From Magnetaquicoccus sp039908525 (lineage in GTDB: Bacteria; Pseudomonadota; Magnetococcia; Magnetococcales; Magnetaquicoccaceae), in NCBI GenBank assembly GCA_039908525.1, contig JAMOAY010000002.1, forward strand, positions 62,001 to 126,000: 64,000 bases of DNA, in the 5' to 3' direction. This document shows, piece after piece, positions 42,234 to 51,819 of the stretch. The notes beneath the pieces were generated by a model. That model had not been told where the DNA came from and made no database searches. It saw only the letters and a list, made by a program, of their open reading frames with translations. Each line of letters begins with the position of its first letter. The stretch's first letter is position 1. A program made the translations under genes and the position numbers.

Positions 42234-42730
42234 ATCTCCGAACTCCAGGAAAAGGTCTTGTAGGCCGCCACGTTGTTGTTCCGCCCATCATTCCAGCGGA
42301 TGGAGATCGTCACGATATGTTCCATCCCTCCCGAAACAACCAGGCCGACATCGCCACTGCCCTCCGGCAAAAGGAGCGCCAGATCGTTTTTCCACTGCGC
42401 CAGGTCAAAACTGACCATCTGCGCAGGGGTGCAGGGCAGAGCCATGCAGTCGGGCGGGCTGTTGATGACCGTGTTGAAACCGGTATTGTACGCCCCGTTG
42501 ATGGCCAGGGTGCGATTGGCGCGCATCCGCTCGAAAATATCGTATGCCAACACGATGGCTTGGCTGCGCAGCAGGGCGCTGTGGTTGTGCTGGATGGTGC
42601 TCAACTGCATTTTGGCCAAACCGAGCAGACCCACCGACAGAATCACAAGGGTGATCAATATTTCCAGCAGGGTGAACCCGGACCGGGCATGACCCCTGCG
42701 GAGCGCTCCCCTGGGTACGGTTACGGACAT
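42230..42730 (-). CDS. pilV: Type IV minor pilin PilV
   Basis: 166 residues from MSVTVPRG. The prepilin site is SG-FTLLEILITLVIL at about residues 17-32, followed by VGLLGLAKMQLSTIQHN and AIVLAYDIFERMRANR, diagnostic for PilV. The open frame continues upstream to 43057 without motifs because it runs against fimT; 42730 is the real start. It overlaps fimT by ten bases and pilW by four. Minor pilin of the tip complex. Confidence 0.92.
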   Translation of the reverse strand: MSVTVPRGALRRGHARSGFTLLEILITLVILSVGLLGLAKMQLSTIQHNHSALLRSQAIVLAYDIFERMRANRTLAINGAYNTGFNTVINSPPDCMALPCTPAQMVSFDLAQWKNDLALLLPEGSGDVGLVVSGGMEHIVTISIRWNDGRNNNVAAYKTFSWSSEI

Positions 42731-43275
42731 GAGAGATCGTTCCCCTGTCCATCTTCCGGGATGCCGTTCATCGTCACATCCCTTGCCTTGACAACCCGAC
42801 CGCTGCCGGTCATGACCAGACCACGCGCATGGGCGCTTCCCCGGCTGTCGCACAGGCTCCAGGTACCCGCGTAATCGGTGCTGAAACCCCGGGAATCGAA
42901 CAGAAGGGTACTGGCTGGCGTGCCGGCGGCCAGCGTGTAGTGCAGGGTGGTGTCCGCAGACAAGGCCCCGTATGTCTGGATGAGGGTCGCGCCGGCAAGG
43001 ATGATCCAGCCATCTTTCCAAAGACCGCCGCAGCTGGCGCCATTGCTTGAGCTGCACACCGTGACGGTGGCGCCGCGTTTGATGGCCTCCGTGCGCGCCA
43101 GTTGCAGCGTGCCGTTCAACCGGTTGATCTGGGCAACCAGTCGGTTATCTTGCAGCCAGGCGGCCAATGGGGGAGAAGCCGCAGTCAGCAGAATGGCGAC
43201 AATCACCAGGGCGATGAGCATCTCGATGAGGGTGAACCCTGCGAAGAGCGCTGGGACAGCAAGCGGCCTATCCAT
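42721..43275 (-). CDS. fimT: Minor pilin FimT/FimU (GspH-like)
   Basis: 184 residues from MDRPLAVP (ATG at 43275; a GTG at 43281 is also possible). Prepilin site AG-FTLIEMLIALVIV. The GspH/FimT fold shows in LNGTLQLARTEAIKRG and TVCSSSNGASC, then GWIIL, and LLFDSRGFS with a C-terminal Cys pair (WSLCDSRG and NDLSCP). It overlaps the upstream AhpD-like gene by eight bases and heads the fimT-pilV-pilW-pilX set. Confidence 0.9.
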   Translation of the reverse strand: MDRPLAVPALFAGFTLIEMLIALVIVAILLTAASPPLAAWLQDNRLVAQINRLNGTLQLARTEAIKRGATVTVCSSSNGASCGGLWKDGWIILAGATLIQTYGALSADTTLHYTLAAGTPASTLLFDSRGFSTDYAGTWSLCDSRGSAHARGLVMTGSGRVVKARDVTMNGIPEDGQGNDLSCP

Positions 43276-43792
43276 GAACACCCAAAGCCCGGTTGAAGCG
43301 GGTGGAGAGGTTTTGATGAGCGATGATGGCGGTCAGTTCGATGATGGCATCGTCGCTGAAATGGCTTTTCAGCCGCTCCATCAGCGGCGCCTCCACCGTC
43401 CGACCCGTCAAGGTGACCGTTTCGGTAAAGGCCAGTGCCGCCGTTTCGGCGGCATCGTACAAGGGTGATGACGCAAAATCCGCCAGCGCCAACAATTTTT
43501 CCTCCGTCACCCCCCGTTGCAGGGCGATGCTGCCGTTGAGGTCGATGCAAAACCCGCAAAGATCCAGCTGCGCCACACGGGTACGCACCAGGGCCCGCAG
43601 AGCGGGGGTCAAACCGCTCCTGCGACGGTCCAGGACACGCAGCATCCAGAGAAAGCCCAGGAAAGCCAAGGGCACGCGCCCCCACAGACGCACCGGCTCG
43701 GTCAACCCCCCCGCAGCGCGTCCCAGCAGAAGCAGTACGGGGCGGATATACCAGGCGTAGGGGCGACCCTGCAGCGTGTCGATGAAACGCAT
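43268..43792 (-). CDS. Carboxymuconolactone decarboxylase / AhpD-like protein
   Basis: 174 residues with AGGAGG before the ATG. The all-helical AhpD-like core has the redox pair CGFC (Cys79, Cys82) in QLDLCGFCIDLN, followed by the usual His-bearing helix (IIAHQNLSTRFNRALG). CXXC members reduce peroxides or act as disulfide reductases; those without known partners are functionally open. The stop overlaps the start of fimT by eight bases, which ties it to the pilin operon. Why a redox enzyme heads pilin genes is unclear; it may be incidental read-through from rne. Confidence 0.82.
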   Translation of the reverse strand: MRFIDTLQGRPYAWYIRPVLLLLGRAAGGLTEPVRLWGRVPLAFLGFLWMLRVLDRRRSGLTPALRALVRTRVAQLDLCGFCIDLNGSIALQRGVTEEKLLALADFASSPLYDAAETAALAFTETVTLTGRTVEAPLMERLKSHFSDDAIIELTAIIAHQNLSTRFNRALGVHG

Positions 43793-43840
43793 CTCACGTG
43801 CCTCCTTTTCTCAGCAGAGGTTCCTCCCTTCCGCACAGGG

Positions 43841-43869
43841 TTCGGCCCCGGAGGCACTCCGGGGCCGAA
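43841..43869. terminator. Perfect 13-bp stem-loop after rne
   Basis: TTCGGCCCCGGAG and CTCCGGGGCCGAA pair perfectly around GCA, 15 bases past the rne stop. On the minus strand the T run comes before rather than after the stem, so it is not a classical terminator. It is probably the rne mRNA 3' structure. Confidence 0.55.
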
Positions 43870-43884
43870 AAAACCTGCTCAGGA

Positions 43885-46884
43885 TCACGATGGCTCCACG
43901 ACTGCGGCGCCTTCCGGCTCGGCCGCCCCCTTGGTTGCCCGCTTGCGGTACACCCTGGGTTTCTTTTCCGGGACCGGAGCATCCGGATCGACCACCTTGC
44001 GGCGCACGGCGCGGGCCCTGGTCGCTTTGGCCTTGGGAAGCTCGGGCGGCAACTCTTCGGCCGCCACCGGCGCGCTCTCAGGAACCTTCTCGTCGCTCAC
44101 GGGCACATCCGTGCTGTCTGCCACCTCCAGAATCCCTTCTGCGACGACCAGCGGCTCTGCAACGGCAACCACCTCTGCAGCAGCAACCACCGACCCTGTC
44201 ACAGCGACCGGCTCTGCAGCAGCAACCACCGACTCTGTCACAGCGACCGGCTCTGCAGCAGCAACCACCGACTCTGTCACAGCGATCGGCTCTGCAACAA
44301 CAACCGATTCTGCGGCGACTGTCTCTGCAACGCCCTCGTCCGGCGCCGGGCAGAGGGTCGGCTGCTGCCCGGCTATCCCCGCCGAGCCCCCCTCCTCCTC
44401 CTCCACCGAAACGGCAAGCGGGGGCCCCTCCGGTTGCAACGGCGCCACATCTTCCTGTATGGCCAGCCCCTCCTCCTGCTGGAGGATCCCCTCGCCACCC
44501 ATGAGCGGGCGCACAGCACCGGAGCGCCGACGTCTGCGCCGACGCCGTGGACGACTGGACGGCACGGCGGTCGAGCCATCTTCCGCAACAACAGTCTCCT
44601 CGCCATCCTCGACGCCACGATCGACAGACTCCATCCCCGCAGGAGACAAAGCATCCGTCTCCAAACCCCCATCGTTGGCGACCCAGGGTGGGTTTTCTTC
44701 ATTCTTGACTGCATTGCCCAGAACATAGAGCCCAGGCACATGGGTGACGACCACCGCCTCTTCCACAACCGGCGGTGACACGGGAGAGGGAGATGGCGCC
44801 TGGGCAGCCGCTGCGGAAGAGCGGCGTTGCCGACTGCGGGCTGCCACCGGTTTTCCGATCTCGGCCTCCGGCACAGAGGGTGGTTCTTCACCGCCAGCGG
44901 GAAGGGGTGTCTCCAGGGTCTCCTGGCCAACCACCACCGGGGCGACGAGCAGCCCCGGTTTTTTGCGACGACGACGACGACGACGGCTTTTGTCCGCCGT
45001 CTCCGCGTCGCCACGACCACTCCCCTCCTCCCCATCGACGCCCCCGCCCGGACGCGGCATGGCCTCTGCCGCTCCCTGACCGCGCCTGGGAGAGGCTTTG
45101 CCCCCTTCCCGGCTCCGGCTCCCTTCCCGCTCTTCATCGGCCTCATCGTCCAGGTCGTCCAGATCATCCAGAAGCTCTTCCGACTCCTCCGGCTCCTCTG
45201 TCACCACGACAACGGCTGCGGAACGCAATGCCTCTCGCGCCTCCAGCTCCTCCTGGGTGCGTTCGACACGGTTTTTATGAAACTCCGGGGTTTGCAAACT
45301 GGGATCGCCAAAGATCAGGATCACGGTATCATGCTGCGCTTCCATGTTCCGCAACTGCTCCCGCTTGTTGTTCAGCAGGTAGTTGGCAATCTCCTGAGAG
45401 GTGGTATAGGTCAATCGGCTGTAGCGCTCCTTGGCCACCTCCTCCTCCAACTGCCGAAACAGATGGATGGAGGCCGATTCGATGGAACGGATCGTGCCCA
45501 GCCCCTTGCAGCGGGGACACTCCAGACGACTGGTCTCGTTGAAGGTGGGTTTCATCCGCTGTCGGGAGAGCTCCAACAGGCCGAATGAGGAGATCTTGCC
45601 CAACTGGATCTTGGCCCGGTCCAGCTTGAGGGCCTCCTTGAGCTGTTTTTCAACCTCCAGGATGTGTTTTTTGTCATCCATGTCGATAAAATCGATGACG
45701 ACCAGCCCCCCCAGGTCGCGCAGGCGCAGCTGACGACCGATCTCCTCCGCCGCCTGGAGATTGGTCTTGAAGGCCGTGCTCTCCACATCCCGCTCACGGG
45801 TCGAGCGACCGGAGTTGATGTCGATGGTGACCAGGGCCTCCGTGGGGTCGATCACCAGGTAACCGCCCGCCCGCAGGGGCACCTTGCGTTCGTGCATGGA
45901 TTCGATCTGGTTTTCTATCTGGTAACGGGCAAATAGCGGCAGGGAGTCCTTGTAGGGCTGTACCACCTTGACATAGCGTGGCATGAGCAACCGCATGAAA
46001 TCCTTGCCGACCCGATACCCCTCGGGGCCATCGATCAGGATCTCTTCCATGTCCGTGGTGTAGAGATCCCGGATGGCACGGATGATCAGATCCCCCTCTT
46101 CGTGGATCAGAGCGGGCGGTTTGAGCTGTTTGGCCTTCTCCTCGATCATCTTCCAGAGGCGCAACAGGTAGGACATATCCCGGGCCACCTCCCGTTTGGT
46201 GCGACCCAAACCCGCCGTGCGGATGATCAGGCTGACATGGCCAGGAATCTCCATGGAGTTCAGCACCTCCTTCAGGTGCTTGCGCTCCACAGGATCCGTG
46301 ATCTTGCGGGAGATGCCACCCCCTCCGGAATTTTCCGGCAACAGCACCGTATAACGACCGGCCAGAGAGATATGGGTGGTCAGCGAGGCGCCTTTGGTGC
46401 CTCTGGCCTCTTTGACCACCTGCACCAGCAGGGTCTGGCCCCGATTCAGAATGCGTTGAATGGGCAGATATCGGCGGCGGACACGGGGACGCAACTCGTC
46501 GCTGGGCGGCAGTTCGTCCGACAGATCGTCATCGTCCGTGGGGACTGCGGAAGATTCCTTGTCCGGGTTGCCAGCCTCCTGGGAAGCAGAAGCCTTGCCG
46601 CCCTCCGCACTGCCGCCCTTGCCGTCCCGTTCAGGCTCCTCCGGGGGATAGTATTTGTTGTGAATATCGTTGACGGAGAGGAAGCCCTGCCGACCGTTGT
46701 GAAATTCGACAAAGGCGGCCTGCAGGGAAGGTTCCACGCGGGTCACCCTTGCCAGATAAACGTTGCCCTTGATCTGTTCCCTGGAAGCGGTTTCTATGTC
46801 AAGATCAATCAGTCGCTGGTCCTGGACCACCGCCACGCGAACCTCTTCTGCGTGGGTGGCGTCCACCAGCATGCGCTTGGCCAT
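43885..46884 (-). CDS. rne: Ribonuclease E
   Basis: 999 residues from MAKRMLVDAT, the usual RNase E start; AGGAG lies 11 bases upstream. Endoribonuclease of the RNA degradosome. The S1 domain (about 20-155) is split by a charged, Gly/Asp-rich insertion (about 80-132), as in many alphaproteobacterial enzymes. Catalytic Asp355 (VTIDINSG) and Asp398 (VVIDFIDMDD) and the zinc-link CPRC (456-459) are intact. After residue 560 the tail is disordered with Arg-rich blocks (RRRRRRRRK and RRRRRRRRRS types) and a Val/Ala/Glu-rich stretch of 13-residue repeats. Divergent from rluC, as in Escherichia coli. Confidence 0.95.
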   Translation of the reverse strand: MAKRMLVDATHAEEVRVAVVQDQRLIDLDIETASREQIKGNVYLARVTRVEPSLQAAFVEFHNGRQGFLSVNDIHNKYYPPEEPERDGKGGSAEGGKASASQEAGNPDKESSAVPTDDDDLSDELPPSDELRPRVRRRYLPIQRILNRGQTLLVQVVKEARGTKGASLTTHISLAGRYTVLLPENSGGGGISRKITDPVERKHLKEVLNSMEIPGHVSLIIRTAGLGRTKREVARDMSYLLRLWKMIEEKAKQLKPPALIHEEGDLIIRAIRDLYTTDMEEILIDGPEGYRVGKDFMRLLMPRYVKVVQPYKDSLPLFARYQIENQIESMHERKVPLRAGGYLVIDPTEALVTIDINSGRSTRERDVESTAFKTNLQAAEEIGRQLRLRDLGGLVVIDFIDMDDKKHILEVEKQLKEALKLDRAKIQLGKISSFGLLELSRQRMKPTFNETSRLECPRCKGLGTIRSIESASIHLFRQLEEEVAKERYSRLTYTTSQEIANYLLNNKREQLRNMEAQHDTVILIFGDPSLQTPEFHKNRVERTQEELEAREALRSAAVVVVTEEPEESEELLDDLDDLDDEADEEREGSRSREGGKASPRRGQGAAEAMPRPGGGVDGEEGSGRGDAETADKSRRRRRRRKKPGLLVAPVVVGQETLETPLPAGGEEPPSVPEAEIGKPVAARSRQRRSSAAAAQAPSPSPVSPPVVEEAVVVTHVPGLYVLGNAVKNEENPPWVANDGGLETDALSPAGMESVDRGVEDGEETVVAEDGSTAVPSSRPRRRRRRRRSGAVRPLMGGEGILQQEEGLAIQEDVAPLQPEGPPLAVSVEEEEGGSAGIAGQQPTLCPAPDEGVAETVAAESVVVAEPIAVTESVVAAAEPVAVTESVVAAAEPVAVTGSVVAAAEVVAVAEPLVVAEGILEVADSTDVPVSDEKVPESAPVAAEELPPELPKAKATRARAVRRKVVDPDAPVPEKKPRVYRKRATKGAAEPEGAAVVEPS
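44173..44289 (-). repeat. Three 39-bp tandem repeats in the rne tail
   Basis: Units at 44173, 44212 and 44251 encode ESVVAAAEPVAVT-like 13-mers; the DNA copies differ at only one or two bases. A degenerate partial copy follows. Near-identity suggests recent slippage and a length-variable locus. Confidence 0.85.
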
Positions 46885-47073
46885 CGTATGTAATACTCCT
46901 GTTTTGTTTAGGACCCTGACCACAATCGGGCAGGACAAAGCCGCTGTCCCCTCGCACCAGGGCGGGTCGTTTTCAGATATTTTTTGGTGTATAAATTGTG
47001 AAATGAATAATTTATCTTGCTTGAATCACCCGAACTCACGGCCTACCGACGGCCATTATAGGATATTGACCCC
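46885..47073. promoter_or_regulatory. Divergent rne / rluC promoter region
   Basis: 189 bases, with an AT-rich core around 46975-47020 (TTTTTTGGTGTATAAATTG) that stands out from the GC-rich surroundings. It must hold both promoters and the rne 5' leader, which in many bacteria mediates rne autoregulation. Confidence 0.5.
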
Positions 47074-48108
47074 ATGAACGTAAAGATCTCTCTGTCTCAT
47101 CCCAAAGAATGGCACGCGGATTCGGCCTCTGCAGGGGAAAAATCCTCTTCGGTCCGGCATGTTTATGTGAGCGAGGCAGAGGCCGGAACCCGTGTGGACC
47201 GCTTTCTGGGGGCACAACTGCCTGGTCTCCCCCATGCGTTCATCCAACGCCTGCTGCGTACCGGGCAGGTACGGGTCAACAGCGGCCGGGTCCAGGGCCA
47301 GGCACGGCTGGCTGTCGGTGACGATGTTCGCCTGCCCCCGGTACGCCTGGAGCAACCCAAAACGCCTCTCCTGCCGCCGGATGGCCTGGTGCGGGCCTTG
47401 CGGGGCAGAGTTCTGTGGCGGGATGAGGCACTGCTGGTACTGAACAAAACAGCGGGCGTGGCGGTGCATGGAGGCAGCGGCAACCGCTGGGGGGTCGTGG
47501 ATGGGATGCGCCGCCTGTTGCAGGAGGAGGATTCCGGATTGCAGCCGGAGTTGTGTCACCGTCTGGACAAGGATACCTCCGGCTGTCTGCTGTTTGCCCT
47601 GACCCCTGTCGCCCTGCGGCAGATGGCCGACGCTTTCCGTACCGGCAGCGTGGAGAAGGAGTATCTGGCCCTGGTGCGGGGCCATCCCCAGCCGGAAGAG
47701 GGGCTGATCGACCGGCCTCTGACCAGAGGCATCGTGCGCTCCGGAGAGCGGATCGTCGTCTCCGCCGAGCGGGGACTCCCTGCCCGGACCCGGTATCGGG
47801 TCTTGCGCCGATTCGACAGGGCATCCCTGGTACAGATCCACCTGGAGTCCGGGAGAACCCACCAGATCCGGGTGCATTTCCAGGCCATTGGCCACCCGTT
47901 GGCCGGAGACCGCAAGTATGGTGACCATGCCTTCAACCTCCACATGGAACGTCTGGGCCTGCACCGTCTTTTTCTCCACGCCCGCCAGATCCGCTTTGCC
48001 CACCCGCTGAACGGGGTGGAGACCACCATCGAGGCGCCCCTGGAAGAGGCGTTGCAGAGGACATTGTTGCAGGCAGAGTCCACCATGCCAACCAGACCAT
48101 CGTCATAG
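47074..48108 (+). CDS. rluC: 23S rRNA pseudouridine synthase RluC
   Basis: 344 residues. An S4 RNA-binding domain (about 38-100) precedes the RluA-family catalytic core with HRLDKDTSG, whose Asp is the nucleophile, then VEKEYLALVRG, ESGRTHQIRVHF and HPLAGDRKYG. Size and the divergent rne neighbour match RluC, which modifies three uridines of 23S rRNA in Escherichia coli; RluD-like specificity cannot be ruled out. The next gene starts ten bases downstream. Confidence 0.9.
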   Translation: MNVKISLSHPKEWHADSASAGEKSSSVRHVYVSEAEAGTRVDRFLGAQLPGLPHAFIQRLLRTGQVRVNSGRVQGQARLAVGDDVRLPPVRLEQPKTPLLPPDGLVRALRGRVLWRDEALLVLNKTAGVAVHGGSGNRWGVVDGMRRLLQEEDSGLQPELCHRLDKDTSGCLLFALTPVALRQMADAFRTGSVEKEYLALVRGHPQPEEGLIDRPLTRGIVRSGERIVVSAERGLPARTRYRVLRRFDRASLVQIHLESGRTHQIRVHFQAIGHPLAGDRKYGDHAFNLHMERLGLHRLFLHARQIRFAHPLNGVETTIEAPLEEALQRTLLQAESTMPTRPSS

Positions 48109-48118
48109 GGGAGCGGGG

Positions 48119-50317
48119 ATGAAAGGGTGGCGGTTTATTGTGTCGAAGCTTCTCTGCCGGATGCTGCGCCTTGAGGTACAGGGAGCCGAGCACCTGACAG
48201 GCGTGACAACAGGCTGTCTGCTGATCGCCAACCATCCAGGGCGGTTTCGCCAGGGGATCCTGTTGGCCTGGTTGTCCCTTCAGCAGGCCGGCAGGGGGTC
48301 CGAGGGAGAACCGTTGCTGTTCATGGTCCACCCGGAGGCTCCCCTGCCCCGCTGGCTGCGTCTGCTGCTGCCGGCACTCCACATCCATGTCGCCGACCCC
48401 ACGGAACAACGGGGTGCGCATACCCTGGCCTCCAGCAGCCAATGGCTGTCACAGCATCTGCGTGCCGGCGGCAGAGCGCTGGTGCTGCCCATGGCACTGC
48501 CCAGCCATGCCGTCTCCGCCGCCCGCCCTCACTTGAAACCCTATGGCTGGTCCCTGCTGGCGGCCCAACAAGCCGAGGCGCCGGTGCTGGCTCTCTGCTG
48601 CGAACCGCGCAACCGGCGGTTGGGCCTCACGCTGCTGCCACCTTTGCAACCGACGCTGCCCAGCGAAGGGGAGCTCCGTCTGCGCCGACAATACGCCGCG
48701 CAGTGGGCCCAGGATCGACTGGGCGAAGCAGCCCTGGCCCATCATCTGGGCCGGCAGACCCTCTGGCAGGCACTCTGCCGGGCGGCCCACCGGCACGGTC
48801 GCCGTCGCATGCTGCTCTCCGATGCCACCGGCCGCACCGCCCGTTACGGACAACTCCTGACCCGGGCAATGATCCTGAGCCGGATATTGAGCCAACAGAC
48901 CGAGCCGGGCAGCCGGGTGGGTATCCTGCTGCCCGGCTCGGTCGCCGCGACCACCACCTTTTTTGCCCTGCACGCCATAGGGCGCATCCCGGCCCTGCTG
49001 AACTTCACCGTCGGAGCCGCCCCGTTGCGCTCCGCCTGTCAGACCGGCCGGATCTCCGTCGTCTACACCTCCCGGTTGTTCGTCCACAAGGCCGGCCTGG
49101 AACCCCTGCTGACCGGGCTGCAGAGCCAATGCCAGGTCCACTTTCTGGAGGATGTGCGCACCCTGCTGAAACCCTGGCAGTTGCTGGCGGGCGGATTATT
49201 GGCGTTGTTTCCCGAACGAAGCCATCGCCACCTGGCTCCGAACAGCCACCCCGCGCAACCGGCTGCCCTGTTGTTCACCTCCGGCTCCGAAGGAGAGCCC
49301 AAGGGGGTTCTGCTCTCTCATGACAACCTGCTGGCCAACGGGATCCAGATGCGGGCCCGCATCGACCTCCACGCCGAGGATCTCCTGCTCAATGTGCTGC
49401 CCCTGTTTCATGCCTTTGGCCTGACGGTGGGCACCCTGTTGCCGATTCTGGCAGGCATCCGCTGTCACTGTTTGCCCTCCCCTCTGGATTATCACCATAT
49501 CCCGGAGGTGACCTACCGCACCCGTGCCACCCTGTTGGCGGGTACGGATACCTTTCTGGCCGGTTACGCCCGCTGTGCCGATCCCGGTGATTTCCAATGG
49601 ATGCGCTATGTCGTGGCCGGGGCAGAACCCCTGCGGGAGGAGACCCGGCGCCTGTGGATGGAACGGTTCGGCATCCGCATCCTGGAGGGGTATGGCACCA
49701 CCGAAGCCAGTCCCGTGCTGGCGGTCAATACCCCCCTGGCCTGCCGTCCCGGCAGCGTGGGGCGCCCGCTGCCGGGGGTGGCATGTCGGCTGGATGCGGT
49801 GCCGGGCATCCACGACGGGGCGTTGCTCTCGGTCAAAGGGCCGAACATCATGCTGGGTTATCTGCTACCCGGAGGGGAGGATCACGGCTGCATCCCTCCC
49901 TCCCCGCATGGGGAAGGCTGGTATGCCAGCGGTGACATCGTGCGCCTGGACGAGCAGGGTTTCCTCTATATCCTGGGACGGGTCAAACGGTTTGCCAAGA
50001 TCGCCGGCGAGATGATCTCCCTGGCCGCTGTGGAACAGCTGGCGGCATCGGCTTGGCCGGACCATCGCCATGCCGCCGTGGCCCTCGGGGTCAACCAACG
50101 TGAGACGGGGGGACGAACGGGGGAACAGCTGGTCCTGGTCACGGAACACCCCCATCCGAACCGCCGTACCCTGCTGTCACACCTGCGCACCCGTGGTTTG
50201 GCGGAGATTCATCTTCCGGGCAGGCTGGTCAGTGTGACGGCCATACCCCTGCTGGGTTCGGGCAAGATCGATTATGCCGCCGTGCTGGCCCTGCTGATTC
50301 CCTCCCCCGGAGAATAA
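48119..50317 (+). CDS. Aas-like acyltransferase / acyl-activating enzyme fusion
   Basis: 732 residues with GGGGAG before the ATG. Residues 1-200 resemble the PlsC acyltransferase half of Aas, but the HX4D motif reads NHPGRFRQG: His39 is kept and the expected Asp44 is Arg. The second half is an ANL-type acyl-activating domain with TSGSEGEPKGVLLSH, EGYGTTEAS, ASGDIVRLDEQG and the catalytic Lys in GSGKIDY. Aas re-acylates lysophospholipids using ATP-activated fatty acid in the inner membrane. Here the ligase half looks active and the transferase half doubtful. It may be co-transcribed with rluC. Confidence 0.82.
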   Translation: MKGWRFIVSKLLCRMLRLEVQGAEHLTGVTTGCLLIANHPGRFRQGILLAWLSLQQAGRGSEGEPLLFMVHPEAPLPRWLRLLLPALHIHVADPTEQRGAHTLASSSQWLSQHLRAGGRALVLPMALPSHAVSAARPHLKPYGWSLLAAQQAEAPVLALCCEPRNRRLGLTLLPPLQPTLPSEGELRLRRQYAAQWAQDRLGEAALAHHLGRQTLWQALCRAAHRHGRRRMLLSDATGRTARYGQLLTRAMILSRILSQQTEPGSRVGILLPGSVAATTTFFALHAIGRIPALLNFTVGAAPLRSACQTGRISVVYTSRLFVHKAGLEPLLTGLQSQCQVHFLEDVRTLLKPWQLLAGGLLALFPERSHRHLAPNSHPAQPAALLFTSGSEGEPKGVLLSHDNLLANGIQMRARIDLHAEDLLLNVLPLFHAFGLTVGTLLPILAGIRCHCLPSPLDYHHIPEVTYRTRATLLAGTDTFLAGYARCADPGDFQWMRYVVAGAEPLREETRRLWMERFGIRILEGYGTTEASPVLAVNTPLACRPGSVGRPLPGVACRLDAVPGIHDGALLSVKGPNIMLGYLLPGGEDHGCIPPSPHGEGWYASGDIVRLDEQGFLYILGRVKRFAKIAGEMISLAAVEQLAASAWPDHRHAAVALGVNQRETGGRTGEQLVLVTEHPHPNRRTLLSHLRTRGLAEIHLPGRLVSVTAIPLLGSGKIDYAAVLALLIPSPGE

Positions 50318-50338
50318 CGGCCACCACGGCCCGTTTTT
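50316..50338 (+). terminator. Probable terminator after the Aas-like gene
   Basis: AACGG pairs with CCGTT, extended inward by CC/GG with a bulge, and is followed by five Ts. It overlaps the stop codon. Confidence 0.45.
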
Positions 50339-50453
50339 ATTGTTGCGCATGTCAAGAGTTTCTTTAATGATGTTTCTCCTGTATAGTGGCTGCGATTTCA
50401 GGTGGAAGGGGTACGGTTGGTCGACAGGATCCTCGGGCGCAGGGGCGCAACGA

Positions 50454-51707
50454 ATGGACAAGGGGGCGCTGGTGGAGAAAATTCTGCGTATTCTTTTGGT
50501 TTGCAGCGGAGCACTGTGGGGGGGAAGTCAACCCGGCGACGCGATGGCCTTTGCGCTGGGGGATCTGCAATTGCTGGGCAAACCCGGCCAGCCTTTCCGG
50601 GCCATGGCCCCCATCACCCTGGATCCCGGCGAGGAGATCTCCTCCGTCACCATGGGCAGTGCGGCGGATTACCGCCTGCTCAGCCTGCCACGCAAGGCGG
50701 TTGTGGATGCCATCGTGCCACAGGTCAAAGAACAGGATGGCCGTCGCATGGTGTTCTTGCAATCGGCCGAACCGGTGCAGGAGCGGGACTTTCAGATCCT
50801 GCTGCGGGTGGCCTCCAACCAGCACACCTACTTTCCTTTCTTCCGGGTACAACCGCCCGTTGTAGCGGAAGAACCGAAACGGCTGGCCCAGGCCGTTGCC
50901 CCGGAACAGGCGGAGAAAAAAGTGGGAGAGCCCCGGAAAAGCGCCGCCAAAAAAGAGAGACGCTACGGACCTGTGCGCAAAAAAGAGGGGTTGAAAGAGA
51001 TTGCCCACCGCTTTCAGAAGGGCAGCCCGTTCACCGTGGCCCAGCTGGAGGTGGCCATCTGGCGGCGCAATCCGAATCAATTCGTGCGCAACAACATGCG
51101 CGGGCTGAAGCCGGGCAGCAAACTGATCATCCCGGCGGCGGCGGAGATTGCCCTGGTGGATAAGGAAGAGGCGGAGCAACTCTGCCTCAACCACACCGCA
51201 GAGTGGAAAAAATCCCCCAGGGAACGGGCACAGTCCGCCTTGCCAGCCGCCGTTGCCTCTGCCCTGGTTGCGCCCGTGCTCCCGGAAGGTGACACGGTAA
51301 CCACGCAGCCTGCGCCCGAAAAAGAAACACCCAAAGAAACACCCAAAAATGCGGGTGATCTCCCTGCGGGCAAAGAACCGGATAAAGAGCAGGTCAAGGT
51401 GGAAAGTGGTGCCTTGAAGTCGATCCTGGTGCAATTACAGGCGATTACCCGTGTTCTGGAAAACCACCACGAGCGGCAGGATCAGTTGGAGAAACGGGTA
51501 GCCAACCTGGAAAAGAACCAGGAGCAGCGGGAGCAGTTGGAGAGACGGGTCACCAATCTGGAACAATCGATGAAAGAGTGGAATTTTTTGACAAAAGAGC
51601 GACGGGTTGGCTCGGAAAGCGGCCAGGAGAAGGGGGTACCGGTTGCCGTGTCACCCATGCCATCCGGCAAAGAGCGTGGCGTGTCTGCGCCGGCAGAAAA
51701 ACCGTAG
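50454..51707 (+). CDS. FimV-like protein 1
   Basis: 417 residues from MDKGALVEK, with AGGGG upstream. A signal sequence (about 1-34) ends near DAMA. The FimV N-terminal domain follows: FALGDLQLLGKPGQPFRA, EEISSVTMGSAADYRLL and LLRVASNQHTYFPFF. A LysM-like peptidoglycan-binding segment (YGPVRKKEGLKEIAHRF to PGSKLIIP) and a C-terminal coiled coil (about 315-380) complete it. There is no second membrane segment, so it should be periplasmic. FimV proteins are cell-pole hubs for type IV pili and chemosensory complexes. It lies directly before a longer paralog. Confidence 0.85.
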   Translation: MDKGALVEKILRILLVCSGALWGGSQPGDAMAFALGDLQLLGKPGQPFRAMAPITLDPGEEISSVTMGSAADYRLLSLPRKAVVDAIVPQVKEQDGRRMVFLQSAEPVQERDFQILLRVASNQHTYFPFFRVQPPVVAEEPKRLAQAVAPEQAEKKVGEPRKSAAKKERRYGPVRKKEGLKEIAHRFQKGSPFTVAQLEVAIWRRNPNQFVRNNMRGLKPGSKLIIPAAAEIALVDKEEAEQLCLNHTAEWKKSPRERAQSALPAAVASALVAPVLPEGDTVTTQPAPEKETPKETPKNAGDLPAGKEPDKEQVKVESGALKSILVQLQAITRVLENHHERQDQLEKRVANLEKNQEQREQLERRVTNLEQSMKEWNFLTKERRVGSESGQEKGVPVAVSPMPSGKERGVSAPAEKP

Positions 51708-51819
51708 AGCGGTGTCTGCAAAGTTCTCTCTCCTGCGGGCAGCGGAAGGGAGGGGCAGCGGGAGTTCTGCGGTCATCAGTCATGTCAATTCATGGGATTA
51801 CTTATAAAGAGGCGGATCT

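Noticed and set aside
42731..43057. N-terminal extension of pilV upstream of 42730
   Set aside because: It overlaps fimT out of frame and would place over 100 unrelated residues before the prepilin signal.
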